Source of the DNA: Mesorhizobium amorphae
GTDB lineage: Bacteria > Pseudomonadota > Alphaproteobacteria > Rhizobiales > Rhizobiaceae
NCBI GenBank assembly: GCA_003240775.1
Contig: QFNI01000015.1
Location: 11,320 to 75,319 of the forward strand
Direction of reading: 5' to 3'
DNA length: 64,000 nucleotides
Shown: piece by piece, positions 33,356-42,000 of the stretch
Layout: every line of letters starts with the position of its first letter
Numbering within the stretch: the stretch's first letter is position 1
Translations under genes and position numbers: made by a program
The notes under the pieces: generated by a model
What the model was told of the DNA's origin: nothing
What the model saw: only the letters and a program-made list of their open reading frames with translations
The model's database searches: none

Positions 33356-34912
33356 TCATTCGGCTGCCTCCCGCAGGGGCGCCGGCGCGAAGTCTTCCGG
33401 GAAATGCGTCATCGCGCTCATCACCGGATAGGGCGTGAAGCCCCCGAGCGCGCACAACGAGCCAAACTTCATGGTGTTGCAGAGATCGGCGACCAGCGCC
33501 TTGTTCTTTTCGGGCTCGATGCCGGCCGCAACCTTGTCGAGCGTCTCCACGCCGCGCGTCGAGCCGATGCGGCAAGGCGTGCACTTGCCGCAGGATTCCG
33601 CCGCGCAGAACTCCATGGCAAAACGCGCCATGCCGAGCATGTCGGCCGTGTCATCGAAGACGGTGATGCCCGCGTGCCCGATCAGCCCGTCGCGGGCGGC
33701 GAATGCCTCGTAGTCGAACGGCGTGTCGAAGAGCGCTGGCGGGAAATAGGCGCCGAGCGGCCCGCCCACCTGCACGGCCTTGACCGGCCGCCCCGTGATT
33801 GTGCCGCCGCCGATCCCTTCCACGATCTCGCCGAGCGTCAGCCCGAACGCGGTCTCGTAGAGCCCGCCGTGGCGGACGTTGCCCGCGATCTGGATCGGGA
33901 TCGTGCCGCGCGAGCGGCCCATGCCGAAATCCTTGTAGAACTGCGCCCCCCGATCCATCACGATCGGCACGGAAGCGAGCGAGATCACGTTGTTGATGAC
34001 CGTCGGCTTGCCGAACAGGCCCTTGTGGGCGGGCAGCGGGGGCTTCGCGCGCACCACGCCGCGCTTGCCTTCAAGGCTGTTCAGAAGCGCGGTTTCCTCG
34101 CCGCACACATATGCGCCTGCGCCCGTGCGGATTTCGATGTCGAAGCTGTTCGCCGTCTCGAGCACGCTGACGCCAAGGACTTTCGCCGCCCGCGCGATCC
34201 GCACCGCGCGCTCCATCACGCGGATGGCATGCGGATATTCCGAGCGGATATAGACGAAGCCCTTGGTGGCGCCCGTCGCGATGCCAGCGATGGTCATGCC
34301 TTCGATCAGCACGAAGGGGTCGCCCTCCATGATCATGCGATCGGCGAAGGTGCCGCTGTCACCCTCGTCGGCGTTGCAGACGATGTATTTGCGGTCATCG
34401 ACGGCTTCCATCACCGTCTTCCACTTGATGCCTGTCGGAAAGCCCGCGCCGCCACGGCCGCGCAGGCCGGAATCGGTGACTTCCTTGACGATGTCGGCCG
34501 GTGTCATGCCGACCGCGCGCTTGAGGCCCGCGAGACCGCCATGCGCCTCGTAGTCTTCGAGCGAGAGCGGGTCGGTGAGGCCGCAGCGGGCAAATGTCAG
34601 CCGCGTCTGGTTGGCAAGAAAGGGAATGTCGTTGGTGAGCCCGAGCGCAAGCCTGTGCGCGCCGCCCTCGGCCATGCCGGCGTCGAAGAGGCCCTCCACG
34701 TCCTTGTGCGAGACTGGCCCATAGGCCACGCGGCCGGCGGGCGTGTCGACCTCGACCATCGGCTCCAGCCAGAACATCCCGCGCGAGCCGTTGCGCACGA
34801 CCTCGGCATCGAGCCCGCGCGCCGCGATCTCGCGCTCGACCGCCTGCGCCACCTTGTCCGCGCCGAGCGACAGCGCGGCCGAGTCTCCGGGAACGAAGAT
34901 GCGGGTCTTCAT
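33356..34912 (-). CDS. fdsB: NAD-dependent formate dehydrogenase beta subunit
   Basis: This 518-residue subunit is homologous to NuoF and carries the FMN/NAD site GRGGAGFPTGIKW near residue 171, YIVCNADEGDSGTFADRM and a [4Fe-4S] site in CAAESCGKCTPCRIGSTRG near the C-terminus. The first 130 residues are a thioredoxin-like domain. It hands electrons from FdsA to NAD+. Its ATG overlaps the fdsG stop by four bases. Confidence 0.95.
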   Translation of the reverse strand: MKTRIFVPGDSAALSLGADKVAQAVEREIAARGLDAEVVRNGSRGMFWLEPMVEVDTPAGRVAYGPVSHKDVEGLFDAGMAEGGAHRLALGLTNDIPFLANQTRLTFARCGLTDPLSLEDYEAHGGLAGLKRAVGMTPADIVKEVTDSGLRGRGGAGFPTGIKWKTVMEAVDDRKYIVCNADEGDSGTFADRMIMEGDPFVLIEGMTIAGIATGATKGFVYIRSEYPHAIRVMERAVRIARAAKVLGVSVLETANSFDIEIRTGAGAYVCGEETALLNSLEGKRGVVRAKPPLPAHKGLFGKPTVINNVISLASVPIVMDRGAQFYKDFGMGRSRGTIPIQIAGNVRHGGLYETAFGLTLGEIVEGIGGGTITGRPVKAVQVGGPLGAYFPPALFDTPFDYEAFAARDGLIGHAGITVFDDTADMLGMARFAMEFCAAESCGKCTPCRIGSTRGVETLDKVAAGIEPEKNKALVADLCNTMKFGSLCALGGFTPYPVMSAMTHFPEDFAPAPLREAAE

Positions 34913-35388
34913 CGGCGCACCTCCGCCAGGATCTCATCGATCTTGTCTGCGTCCAGCCGGCCGATCACCTCGCCATCCAGCATCGCCGCCGGCGCGCAGG
35001 CGCAGAGCCCAAGGCAGTAAACGGGCTCCAGCGTGACCGAGTCGTCCTTGGCCGTCTCGTGGAAGCCCAAGCCGAGCTTCGCCTTGATCTCGGCCGCCAT
35101 CGCATCCCCGCCCATCGACTGGCAGGCTTCCGCGCGGCAGAGCTTGAGCACGTGCCGGCCCGCGGGATGGGTGCGGTAGTCGTGATAGAAGGTCGCCACG
35201 CCATGCGCTTCGGCGCGCGAGATGTTGAGCGCATCCGCCACGATCGGCAGGGTTTCGGGCGGCACGTAGCCGAATTCGTCCTGCAACCCGTGCAGGATCG
35301 GCAGCAGCGGGCCTTCGAGCCCGATATGCGCGTCGATCACGGCGGCCGTCCGGGCCGCCATCTCGGTACCTGCAGGCTGCACGGTCAT
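34909..35388 (-). CDS. fdsG: NAD-dependent formate dehydrogenase gamma subunit
   Basis: This 159-residue protein resembles NuoE and binds a [2Fe-2S] cluster through Cys84, Cys89, Cys125 and Cys129 (LCRAEAC and YCLGLCAC). FGYVPPETLPIVADALNISR is the usual N-terminal match. It is the first gene of fdsGBA-fdhD-fdsD, 105 bases downstream of a LysR gene in the same direction. The spacing and a T-N11-A palindrome suggest LysR control. Confidence 0.95.
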   Translation of the reverse strand: MTVQPAGTEMAARTAAVIDAHIGLEGPLLPILHGLQDEFGYVPPETLPIVADALNISRAEAHGVATFYHDYRTHPAGRHVLKLCRAEACQSMGGDAMAAEIKAKLGLGFHETAKDDSVTLEPVYCLGLCACAPAAMLDGEVIGRLDADKIDEILAEVRR

Positions 35389-35463
35389 GCAGCGCCCTCC
35401 CTAGAATAGCGAGCCTAGGAAAGCAGCGTTGCGCGTCAAGATCAATAACGCCGTTTCGTCGCC

Positions 35464-35482
35464 CGATAGAAAACCCCTATCG
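35464..35482 (-). promoter_or_regulatory. LysR-type T-N11-A palindrome upstream of fdsG
   Basis: CGATAG-N7-CTATCG is a perfect 6-bp inverted repeat containing T-N11-A (T at 35467, A at 35479), the LysR consensus. It lies about 76 bases upstream of the fdsG start, between the LysR gene and the operon. A second partial site, ATAG-N5-CTA, lies nearer the start around 35405-35416. Confidence 0.65.
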
Positions 35483-35493
35483 AGACGCGCAAA

Positions 35494-36396
35494 TTAGCGT
35501 GTGTTTGTGCCCCATGCCGCCGCAAGCTGGCGGGCGCTGTCTATCAAGGCGGCGACCAGCGGCGTGTGCGGATCGCGCTGTGCGGCAACCAGCCCGACGA
35601 GGTGACTGGCATCGGGCTCGACGATCGGAATGGCACGGATCGGCTCCACCACGCCGAAGGTCTGGGCGAGGTTGAGCGGCATCACCGAAGACCAGTGCCC
35701 CGTACGCACATGCGAAAACAGAACGGTAAGGGAATTGGATTCGAGCGTCGGCCGCACGGGCGCGCCGGCTTCCGCCAGATGCTGGTCGATGATGCGGCGG
35801 TTCTGCATGTCGGGCGTGAGCAGGCAGAGCGAAAGGTCGGCCACCTCGCGCCAGGAAACGCTGGCCGCATCGGCATGGACGTTTCCGGCCGCCGTGATCA
35901 GCTGGTAGCGCTCGGAATAAAGCGGCACCGAGAGCACCCGGCCCAAGGGCTCGTTGTCGAGATAGGTGATGCCTGCATCCACCTCGAAATTGCCGAGCAG
36001 CGACAGAATCTCGACAGAGGTGCGCGAAAGCACGGAATAGGTGATGCCGGGATGGCGCAGCGAAAGCGGCGTGGTCAACTCCGAAACGGTAGCCAAGGCG
36101 GTGGGAATCGCTGCGATGCGGATCAGCCCCGAAAGGCCTGAGCGCGCGGCGCGCATCTCCTCCTTCATGGCGCGCGCGTCGCCCGCGATGCGCGACGCCC
36201 AGCCGAGCACCTGCTCGCCTTCGGGCGTCAGGCCCTGGAAGCGCGAGCCACGGTTCACCAGCATCACGCCGAGTTCGCCTTCCAACCCCTTGATGGCGGC
36301 GGAAAGCGTGGGCTGCGTGATGCCCAGCCGCTCGGCCGCGCGCCCGAAATGCCGCTCGCGTGCGAGTGCCAGAAAGAATTCGAGCTTGTCGATCAC
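35494..36396 (-). CDS. LysR family regulator, likely of the fds operon
   Basis: The start is the GTG at 36396, preceded by GGAGG at good spacing, giving 300 residues. The helix-turn-helix is at the N-terminus (residues about 3-60; RHFGRAAERLGITQPTLSAA). The effector domain starts near residue 90. LysR genes of the FdsR type commonly sit at this position upstream of fdsGBACD operons and respond to formate. The codirectional position, 105 bases from fdsG, and the palindrome in between support that role. The ligand is inferred. Confidence 0.85.
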   Translation of the reverse strand: MIDKLEFFLALARERHFGRAAERLGITQPTLSAAIKGLEGELGVMLVNRGSRFQGLTPEGEQVLGWASRIAGDARAMKEEMRAARSGLSGLIRIAAIPTALATVSELTTPLSLRHPGITYSVLSRTSVEILSLLGNFEVDAGITYLDNEPLGRVLSVPLYSERYQLITAAGNVHADAASVSWREVADLSLCLLTPDMQNRRIIDQHLAEAGAPVRPTLESNSLTVLFSHVRTGHWSSVMPLNLAQTFGVVEPIRAIPIVEPDASHLVGLVAAQRDPHTPLVAALIDSARQLAAAWGTNTR

Positions 36397-36520
36397 GAGG
36401 GCCTCCGGCCAAGAGCATGGCCGAGCGCCGGAGCGACGGCAAGAAAGTCCGGCGGCGGCAAGGCGGGCTGGCAGCGGGCGGCGATTGAGATTAGAACCGT
36501 TCCAAACTGAGGAGTGGCAC

Positions 36521-37699
36521 GTGGCGGTTTCCAAGGACAGTGTGATCGAGCGCCTTCGCACGGTGCGCGGACCCGATCTCGAAGGCGACATCGTGAGCCT
36601 GGGGCTCGTGTCCGACATCTTCATCGCCGACAACAAGGTGTTCTTTTCCGTCACGGTGCCCGCCGACAAGGCGCGCGAGATGGAGCCGCTGCGCGAGGCG
36701 GCCGAGCGCGTGGTGAAAGCCATCCCGGGCGTTGCCGGCGCAGTCGTCGCGCTGACCGCCGAGCGCCGCGGCGGCGGCATGGAGAATGCGCCTCCCCCGC
36801 CGCCCAGGCCGCGCCCGCATGCCCACGCCCATGACCACGGGCACAGCCACGCGCCGAGGCCCGCCAGCGCGCCTTCAGGCCCCCAGGCGCCCAAGCGCGG
36901 CGTGCCTGGCGTCGAGCGCATCGTGGCGGTGGCGAGCGGTAAAGGCGGCGTCGGCAAGTCCACCACCGCGGTCAACCTCGCGCTCGCGCTTGCCGCCACC
37001 GGCCTCAAGGTCGGCATCCTCGACGCCGACATCTACGGGCCCTCGCTGCCCCGCCTGCTCGGCCTGTCCGGCAAGCCCGAAACGGTGGACGGCCGCGTCA
37101 TGCAGCCTATGGAGCGTTATGAGCTCAAGGTCATGAGCATGGGCTTCCTGGTGGAAGAGGACACACCCATGATCTGGCGCGGGCCGATGGTGATGTCCGC
37201 CCTTTCCCAGATGCTGCGCGAGGTGAACTGGGGAAGCCTCGACATCCTCGTGGTCGACATGCCGCCGGGCACGGGCGACGCGCAATTGACCATGGCTCAG
37301 CAGGTGCCGCTGGCGGGTGCGGTGATCGTTTCCACCCCGCAGGACCTCGCCCTCATCGACGCGCGCAAGGGCCTCAACATGTTCCGCCGCGTGGATGTGC
37401 CGGTGCTCGGCCTCGTCGAGAACATGAGCTACTTCGTGGCCCCCGACACGGGCAAGCGCTACGATATCTTCGGCCATGGCGGCGCGCGCGAGGAGGCGGC
37501 GCGCCTCGACCTGCCCTTCCTGGGCGAAGTGCCGATCGAGATGCGCATCCGTGAGACTTCGGATGCCGGCGCGCCCGTTGTGGCGACCGACCCGGACGGC
37601 CGCGAGGCCGCGCCCTATCGCGCGATCGCGGCAAAGGTGATCGAGCGCCTGGGCACGACCGACAGCGATCGCGCAGGGCCGGCCATCATCTTCGAATGA
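36521..37699 (+). CDS. apbC: Iron-sulfur cluster carrier protein Mrp/ApbC with His-rich linker
   Basis: The GTG at 36521 follows GAGGAGTGGCAC and gives 392 residues. An N-terminal MIP18/DUF59 domain is followed by a linker (residues about 95-125) with a HAHAHDHGHSH stretch, then the P-loop ASGKGGVGKSTTAVNLA, DADIYGPSLP and the Mrp signature region DMPPGTGDAQLTM. No CPxC motif is visible where Mrp proteins usually have one; the region reads GLVENMSYFVAPDTGKRYDI. The protein should carry or help assemble iron-sulfur clusters, relevant to the many Fe-S enzymes here. Confidence 0.9.
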   Translation: MAVSKDSVIERLRTVRGPDLEGDIVSLGLVSDIFIADNKVFFSVTVPADKAREMEPLREAAERVVKAIPGVAGAVVALTAERRGGGMENAPPPPPRPRPHAHAHDHGHSHAPRPASAPSGPQAPKRGVPGVERIVAVASGKGGVGKSTTAVNLALALAATGLKVGILDADIYGPSLPRLLGLSGKPETVDGRVMQPMERYELKVMSMGFLVEEDTPMIWRGPMVMSALSQMLREVNWGSLDILVVDMPPGTGDAQLTMAQQVPLAGAVIVSTPQDLALIDARKGLNMFRRVDVPVLGLVENMSYFVAPDTGKRYDIFGHGGAREEAARLDLPFLGEVPIEMRIRETSDAGAPVVATDPDGREAAPYRAIAAKVIERLGTTDSDRAGPAIIFE

Positions 37700-37703
37700 C
37701 GCG

Positions 37704-38270
37704 CTAACCCCGCAGCGGCTTCAGCGCTTCCGCCCAGCGGTGAAGCTCGTCCAGCATCTTGGCCAGCGACTTCTCGCTGCGCTCCTCACCGGTGAACGCG
37801 CCGTCCTCACCGATGAAGCTGCGCGCGCCCATGATGCTGACCCCTTCGGGGATCGGCATCACCCCCATGTTGGACAAGAGCGGCTTCAGGCTTTCGGCCG
37901 CGCGCAAGCCGCCGCCGATCCCGCCATAGGACAGGATGCCGGCAGCCTTGTAGGTCCACTCGGAGGCGAGGTAGTCGATGGCGTTGATCAGGGTCGGCGG
38001 CGCGAAATAGTTGTATTCGGGCAGCACGAACACGAAGGCGTCCGCAGCCCTGACACTTTCCGCCCAGCGTTTGGTATGCTCGCGCTCGTATTTGCCCATC
38101 CGGGGGTGGTTCGCCTCGTCGAACAGTGGCAGCTCGAAGGACGCGAGATCCACCAGGCGGCTCGTGAAACGGCCATGCGCCTCGGCGCGGCGCTGGGCCC
38201 AGGCCCCGAGGGCCGGGCCGATGCGGCCGGGCCGCGTGGAAGCGACGATGATGTCGAGGGTGAGGGACAA
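37704..38270 (-). CDS. NADPH-dependent FMN reductase family protein
   Basis: The best start is the TTG at 38270, which has GGAG eight bases upstream and gives 188 residues. The phosphate loop is IIVASTRPGRIG, the middle AFVFVLPEYNYFAPPTLINA and the tail GILSYGGIGGGLRAAESL, all typical of this flavodoxin-like family. It is similar in outline to the protein at 22959-23552. It lies convergent with apbC, five bases apart. Confidence 0.85.
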   Translation of the reverse strand: MSLTLDIIVASTRPGRIGPALGAWAQRRAEAHGRFTSRLVDLASFELPLFDEANHPRMGKYEREHTKRWAESVRAADAFVFVLPEYNYFAPPTLINAIDYLASEWTYKAAGILSYGGIGGGLRAAESLKPLLSNMGVMPIPEGVSIMGARSFIGEDGAFTGEERSEKSLAKMLDELHRWAEALKPLRG

Positions 38271-38344
38271 GGCGCAGGCTCCGACTTGAAGGGACGCGAG
38301 GCGATATGGGTATCGCCGCCCGTCCTGCCACCCTTTGCGGCCGC

Positions 38345-38914
38345 TCAGATCGGCCGGGTGCCCCAGCCGAGCAGCAGGCAGTAGCACACCACCGTCACCA
38401 TCAGCGCGCGGAAGGCGGTCGCCACGAAGCGGTATTTCTTGCGGTTGATGGCCGAAAGCGCATCCACGTTTCCGAGATATTCGGAGAACAGCCAGTCCGG
38501 GTCGTCGCTTCGGCGTGCGTGGAGGAACTTCTCCCGGTTCACCGGCCAACCGCCCCAATAGAGCGAGGTGCCCGTCGCCTTGTGGTTGCGCGGCAGCACG
38601 ACCAGGATGGCCGCGATCAGCGAGACGAGCACCGCTCCCGCCAGAAGTGCGGACAGCACCAGCACGACCCGGTCAGCGCCGTGATAGCGCGCGGGGTCGA
38701 ACACCGCGCGGCCTTCCGCAGAAGAAACCAGAAACGCCACCATGAAAGTGAAGATGTAGGCCGCCTTTTGGTCGGCGATGCGGATCTGATCGTAGAAGGT
38801 GTCGTTGATCTTCTTGAGATGATCCAGAAAAGCCCTGTCGTCGCTGGACAGCTTGGGCACCTCCGCCACCAGGGGCACCTGCGCCAGGAGTTCGGGCTTC
38901 TCGCGTTCGCTCAT
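38345..38914 (-). CDS. Pycsar effector-like (DUF5706, PycTM-type) membrane protein
   Basis: The ATG at 38914 follows GGAGGGAAACACG and gives 189 residues. The family pattern is clear: IRIADQKAAYIFTFMVAFLV near residue 50, a second helix with SLIAAILVVLPR near 105, then GTSLYWGGWP, EYLGNVDALSAINRKKYRFV and a final helix VTVVCYCLLLGW. PycTM effectors of the Pycsar antiphage system carry this membrane domain after a cyclic-nucleotide-binding domain, but here the N-terminus is only about 40 residues, with no such domain. The gene is divergent from the FecR-TPR gene, two genes from a class III cyclase. Confidence 0.72.
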   Translation of the reverse strand: MSEREKPELLAQVPLVAEVPKLSSDDRAFLDHLKKINDTFYDQIRIADQKAAYIFTFMVAFLVSSAEGRAVFDPARYHGADRVVLVLSALLAGAVLVSLIAAILVVLPRNHKATGTSLYWGGWPVNREKFLHARRSDDPDWLFSEYLGNVDALSAINRKKYRFVATAFRALMVTVVCYCLLLGWGTRPI

Positions 38915-39072
38915 CGTGTTTCCCTCCACTTTCCGCCCATGCAACGATGCAACACACGGTTGAAACCGACCGCGCTTAGCTCCGTGCCAGGCCCCGCTCT
39001 GCTTGACCGGTTTCTTTGCCGGTCTGCATAAAAGGACGGGGACACGGCAGACAACGAAAAAAGGTTGCGGGC

Positions 39073-42000
39073 GTGGGACGGGGACTTCTGGCGGCGGGGG
39101 CCGCAATCTGTGCGCTTGTGGCGGCGACAGGCGAAAGCCGCGCCGATCCGGTGCCGCGTGCGGGCGCGACGGCGGGCTCGGTGATCGCGCGCAAGGCGGG
39201 CGAGGAAGCGCGCCTGATCGAGGTGGGTGACTGGCGCAACGTCGATCTGCGCCAGGATCTGCTTCCCGGCGACACCTTGCGCACCAATGCGACCGGCGCG
39301 CTCGCCATCCTGTTTTCCGATCGCACCCAGGTGCGGCTCGGGCGCAACTCGACGCTGGTCGTGCGCTCGATCGGCGGCGCGGGCGAAGATTCTCGGCTCG
39401 AGCTTCAAGCCGGCGCGCTCTGGGCGCGCGCGGAGCGCGGCGGCGACGGGGTGGTGGTCGACACGCCTGCGGCGGCGGCGGCCATCCGCGGCACCGATTG
39501 GGCCATGCAGGTCCAGGGCGCCACCACCTCGCTCACCGTGCTCGAAGGGCAGGTGGAACTCGCCAACCCGCAGGGCTCGGTTCTCGTGACGCAGGGCCAG
39601 GCAGCCTCCGCAACGGTGGGCCAGGCGCCCACGCGCGTGATCATCACCACGCCCAAGGACCGCGAGCAGCAGCTCAACTATCTGTCGGCCCGATCCGTGT
39701 TCGTGGGGGTTCCCACCACCAGGCTTTCGGGCGCGGCGGGCCTGGCCGAGGTCAACCGCATCCGCAGCCTGCCGGAAGGGCGGCGCTCGACCGAGGAAGA
39801 GGTCACGCTGGCCGAGGTGATCGCCACGCTCGAAGGCATCGAGGCGGAACGCGCGGCGGTCGCGCGAGCCCGGATGCTGCCGCTTTCCCCGGCGCAACGG
39901 GCAAGGCTCGACCTTCTGGACGCCCAGCGTGCGGGCGCGGAAGGCCGCTATGGCGAGGCAGCCGAGCTTTACGCCAGCGCCATGCCCCGCCTCGACCCCG
40001 AGCGGAAGGCCGTCGCCCGCTTCGGCGGGTTCGTCGCCCGCTCGCTGGCCGACCCCGACCGAAACGAAGCGCCGCCCTCGGCCGAAGGCGGCGGGCCGGC
40101 GGCTGCCTTCGCCCAGGCCGTCACCGTGGCGTTTTTGGACGGCCTGCCCGCGGCACTCGAAATCATCCACGACGCCGAGGCGCGCTTTCCCCGCGAAGCC
40201 GGCCTGCCCGCCATCCGCGCCCAGATAGCGTTGACGCTGGACGACCGCGACCAAGCGCGTGAGGCCGTGGCGCGCGCGCTTGCGATCGACCCCGACGATG
40301 CCGCGGCACTCGAGGCCCGCGCTTCCCTGCGCGCATCCTACGAGGGCGATCTCGATGGGGCGGAGGAAGACCTCCGGCGCGCCGTCGAGATCGCCCCAGG
40401 CTCGTCGAGCGCCTGGAACACGCTCGGCCTCGTCCAGGCGGGCCGCGAGGCGAACCGCGAAGCCGAAGCCGCGTTCCGGCGCTCCATCGCGCTCGATCCC
40501 AACGACCCCGTGGGCTACGCCAATCTCGCGGTTTTCCTGCTCGAACAGGATCGGGTGGCCGAGGCGCGCCCGCTGATCGACCGGGCGATGGCGCTCGACC
40601 CCGCTTTCGATGTGGCGCTCGCCGCGCGCGGGCGCTTGCGCCTTCAAACGGGCGAGCTCGACGCGGCCGTTTCCGACCTCCTTGCCGCCTCCACCGCCAA
40701 CCCCGCCTACAGCCAGGGGTTGCTTCTGCTCGCGGCCGGTCTCTACGAGAGCGGCGACAGGGTGGGCGCCGAACAAGCGCTCGACAACGCCGAGCGCCTC
40801 GATCCCAACGATCCCGTGACGCCGAACTTCGAGACGGCGATCGCCATCGACGGCTACGATTCCGACCGCGCCATCGCGAGCGCCCAGGAGGGCCTGCGCC
40901 GCGCGCGGCTTCGCGGCGGCGACTATGCCGCCGTCAGCGCCAACCGCACGGAAGGCTCGACGCTGAACGACGCATACCGCCTCCAGGGCCTGGACGCCTG
41001 GGGCCGCTACTACGGCGCGGCCACCTTCGACCCCTTCAGCGCGACAGCGCTCACCGACCAGTCGGTGGCGGGCAGCCCGGACCCGTTCGTGAACGAACTC
41101 GATTTCGGCGGCGCGACAGCCGATCCGACCTTCAACAACGGCACGTTCTCAGCCTTTTTCCAGGGCCTGCTTCTCGACCCCGCCATCCTAGCGAGCCGCT
41201 CGCGCGGCGCGAACCTCCTGCGCCGTCCCTTCGTGGAAGCGACCCTCGGCGGAGGCTTCGTCGCCCCGCGGGACGAGCCGGTCGGCTGGACCACGAGCGT
41301 GGAAGCGCAGGGCTTTGCGGCTTCGCCCTTCCCGATCAGCGTTTACGGCGCGTTCACGGGGCAGAAGAACGAGGACGAGCGCGAGGGCGGTTACTCCCTG
41401 GCCGGAACGCCTGCGGATGTTTCGTTCACGCTCGAGAACGAGGATTTCTCGGGCATCGGCTACATCGCAGCCAAACCCACCCCCAACGATCGCGTCGTGG
41501 CCTATGTCGATGTCCGCCAGGATATCGACGTTCTCGGCGACTACTTGGTGACGCCCGCTCTGCGCATCTTCGACGAGCGGATCGATCTCGACCCGGATCC
41601 GGATGGGGTGCTGCCCGCCGACTTCTTCCGGCTCGGCTCGGCTGCGGAGCGCAGGGTCGAGGACCGCTCGCTGACTTCCGGCCTCGCCTGGAGCCATACC
41701 TTCGGCTACCGCAACGTGGCATCGGCAGCCGTGTTCGCATCAGGCTTCGAGAGGTCGAGCGACACGGGCACGGCGCTCGCCTACGATGTCGAGTTCGTCG
41801 ATCCGACGACCGGGGGCCCGCTGATCGACCCGGACACGGGGCTGCCGTTCACGCTTGCGGTCGGCGCCGTGGAAACGGTGGAGGGCGAATACAACCAGAC
41901 CGCCCTCACCGGCGCGCTTTCGCACATGATCAGCTTCGGCGATCTGACCGCTCGCTACGGCGTGGAAGGTGGCCGCGTTGCGCAGGAAGAGCGGCAGACC

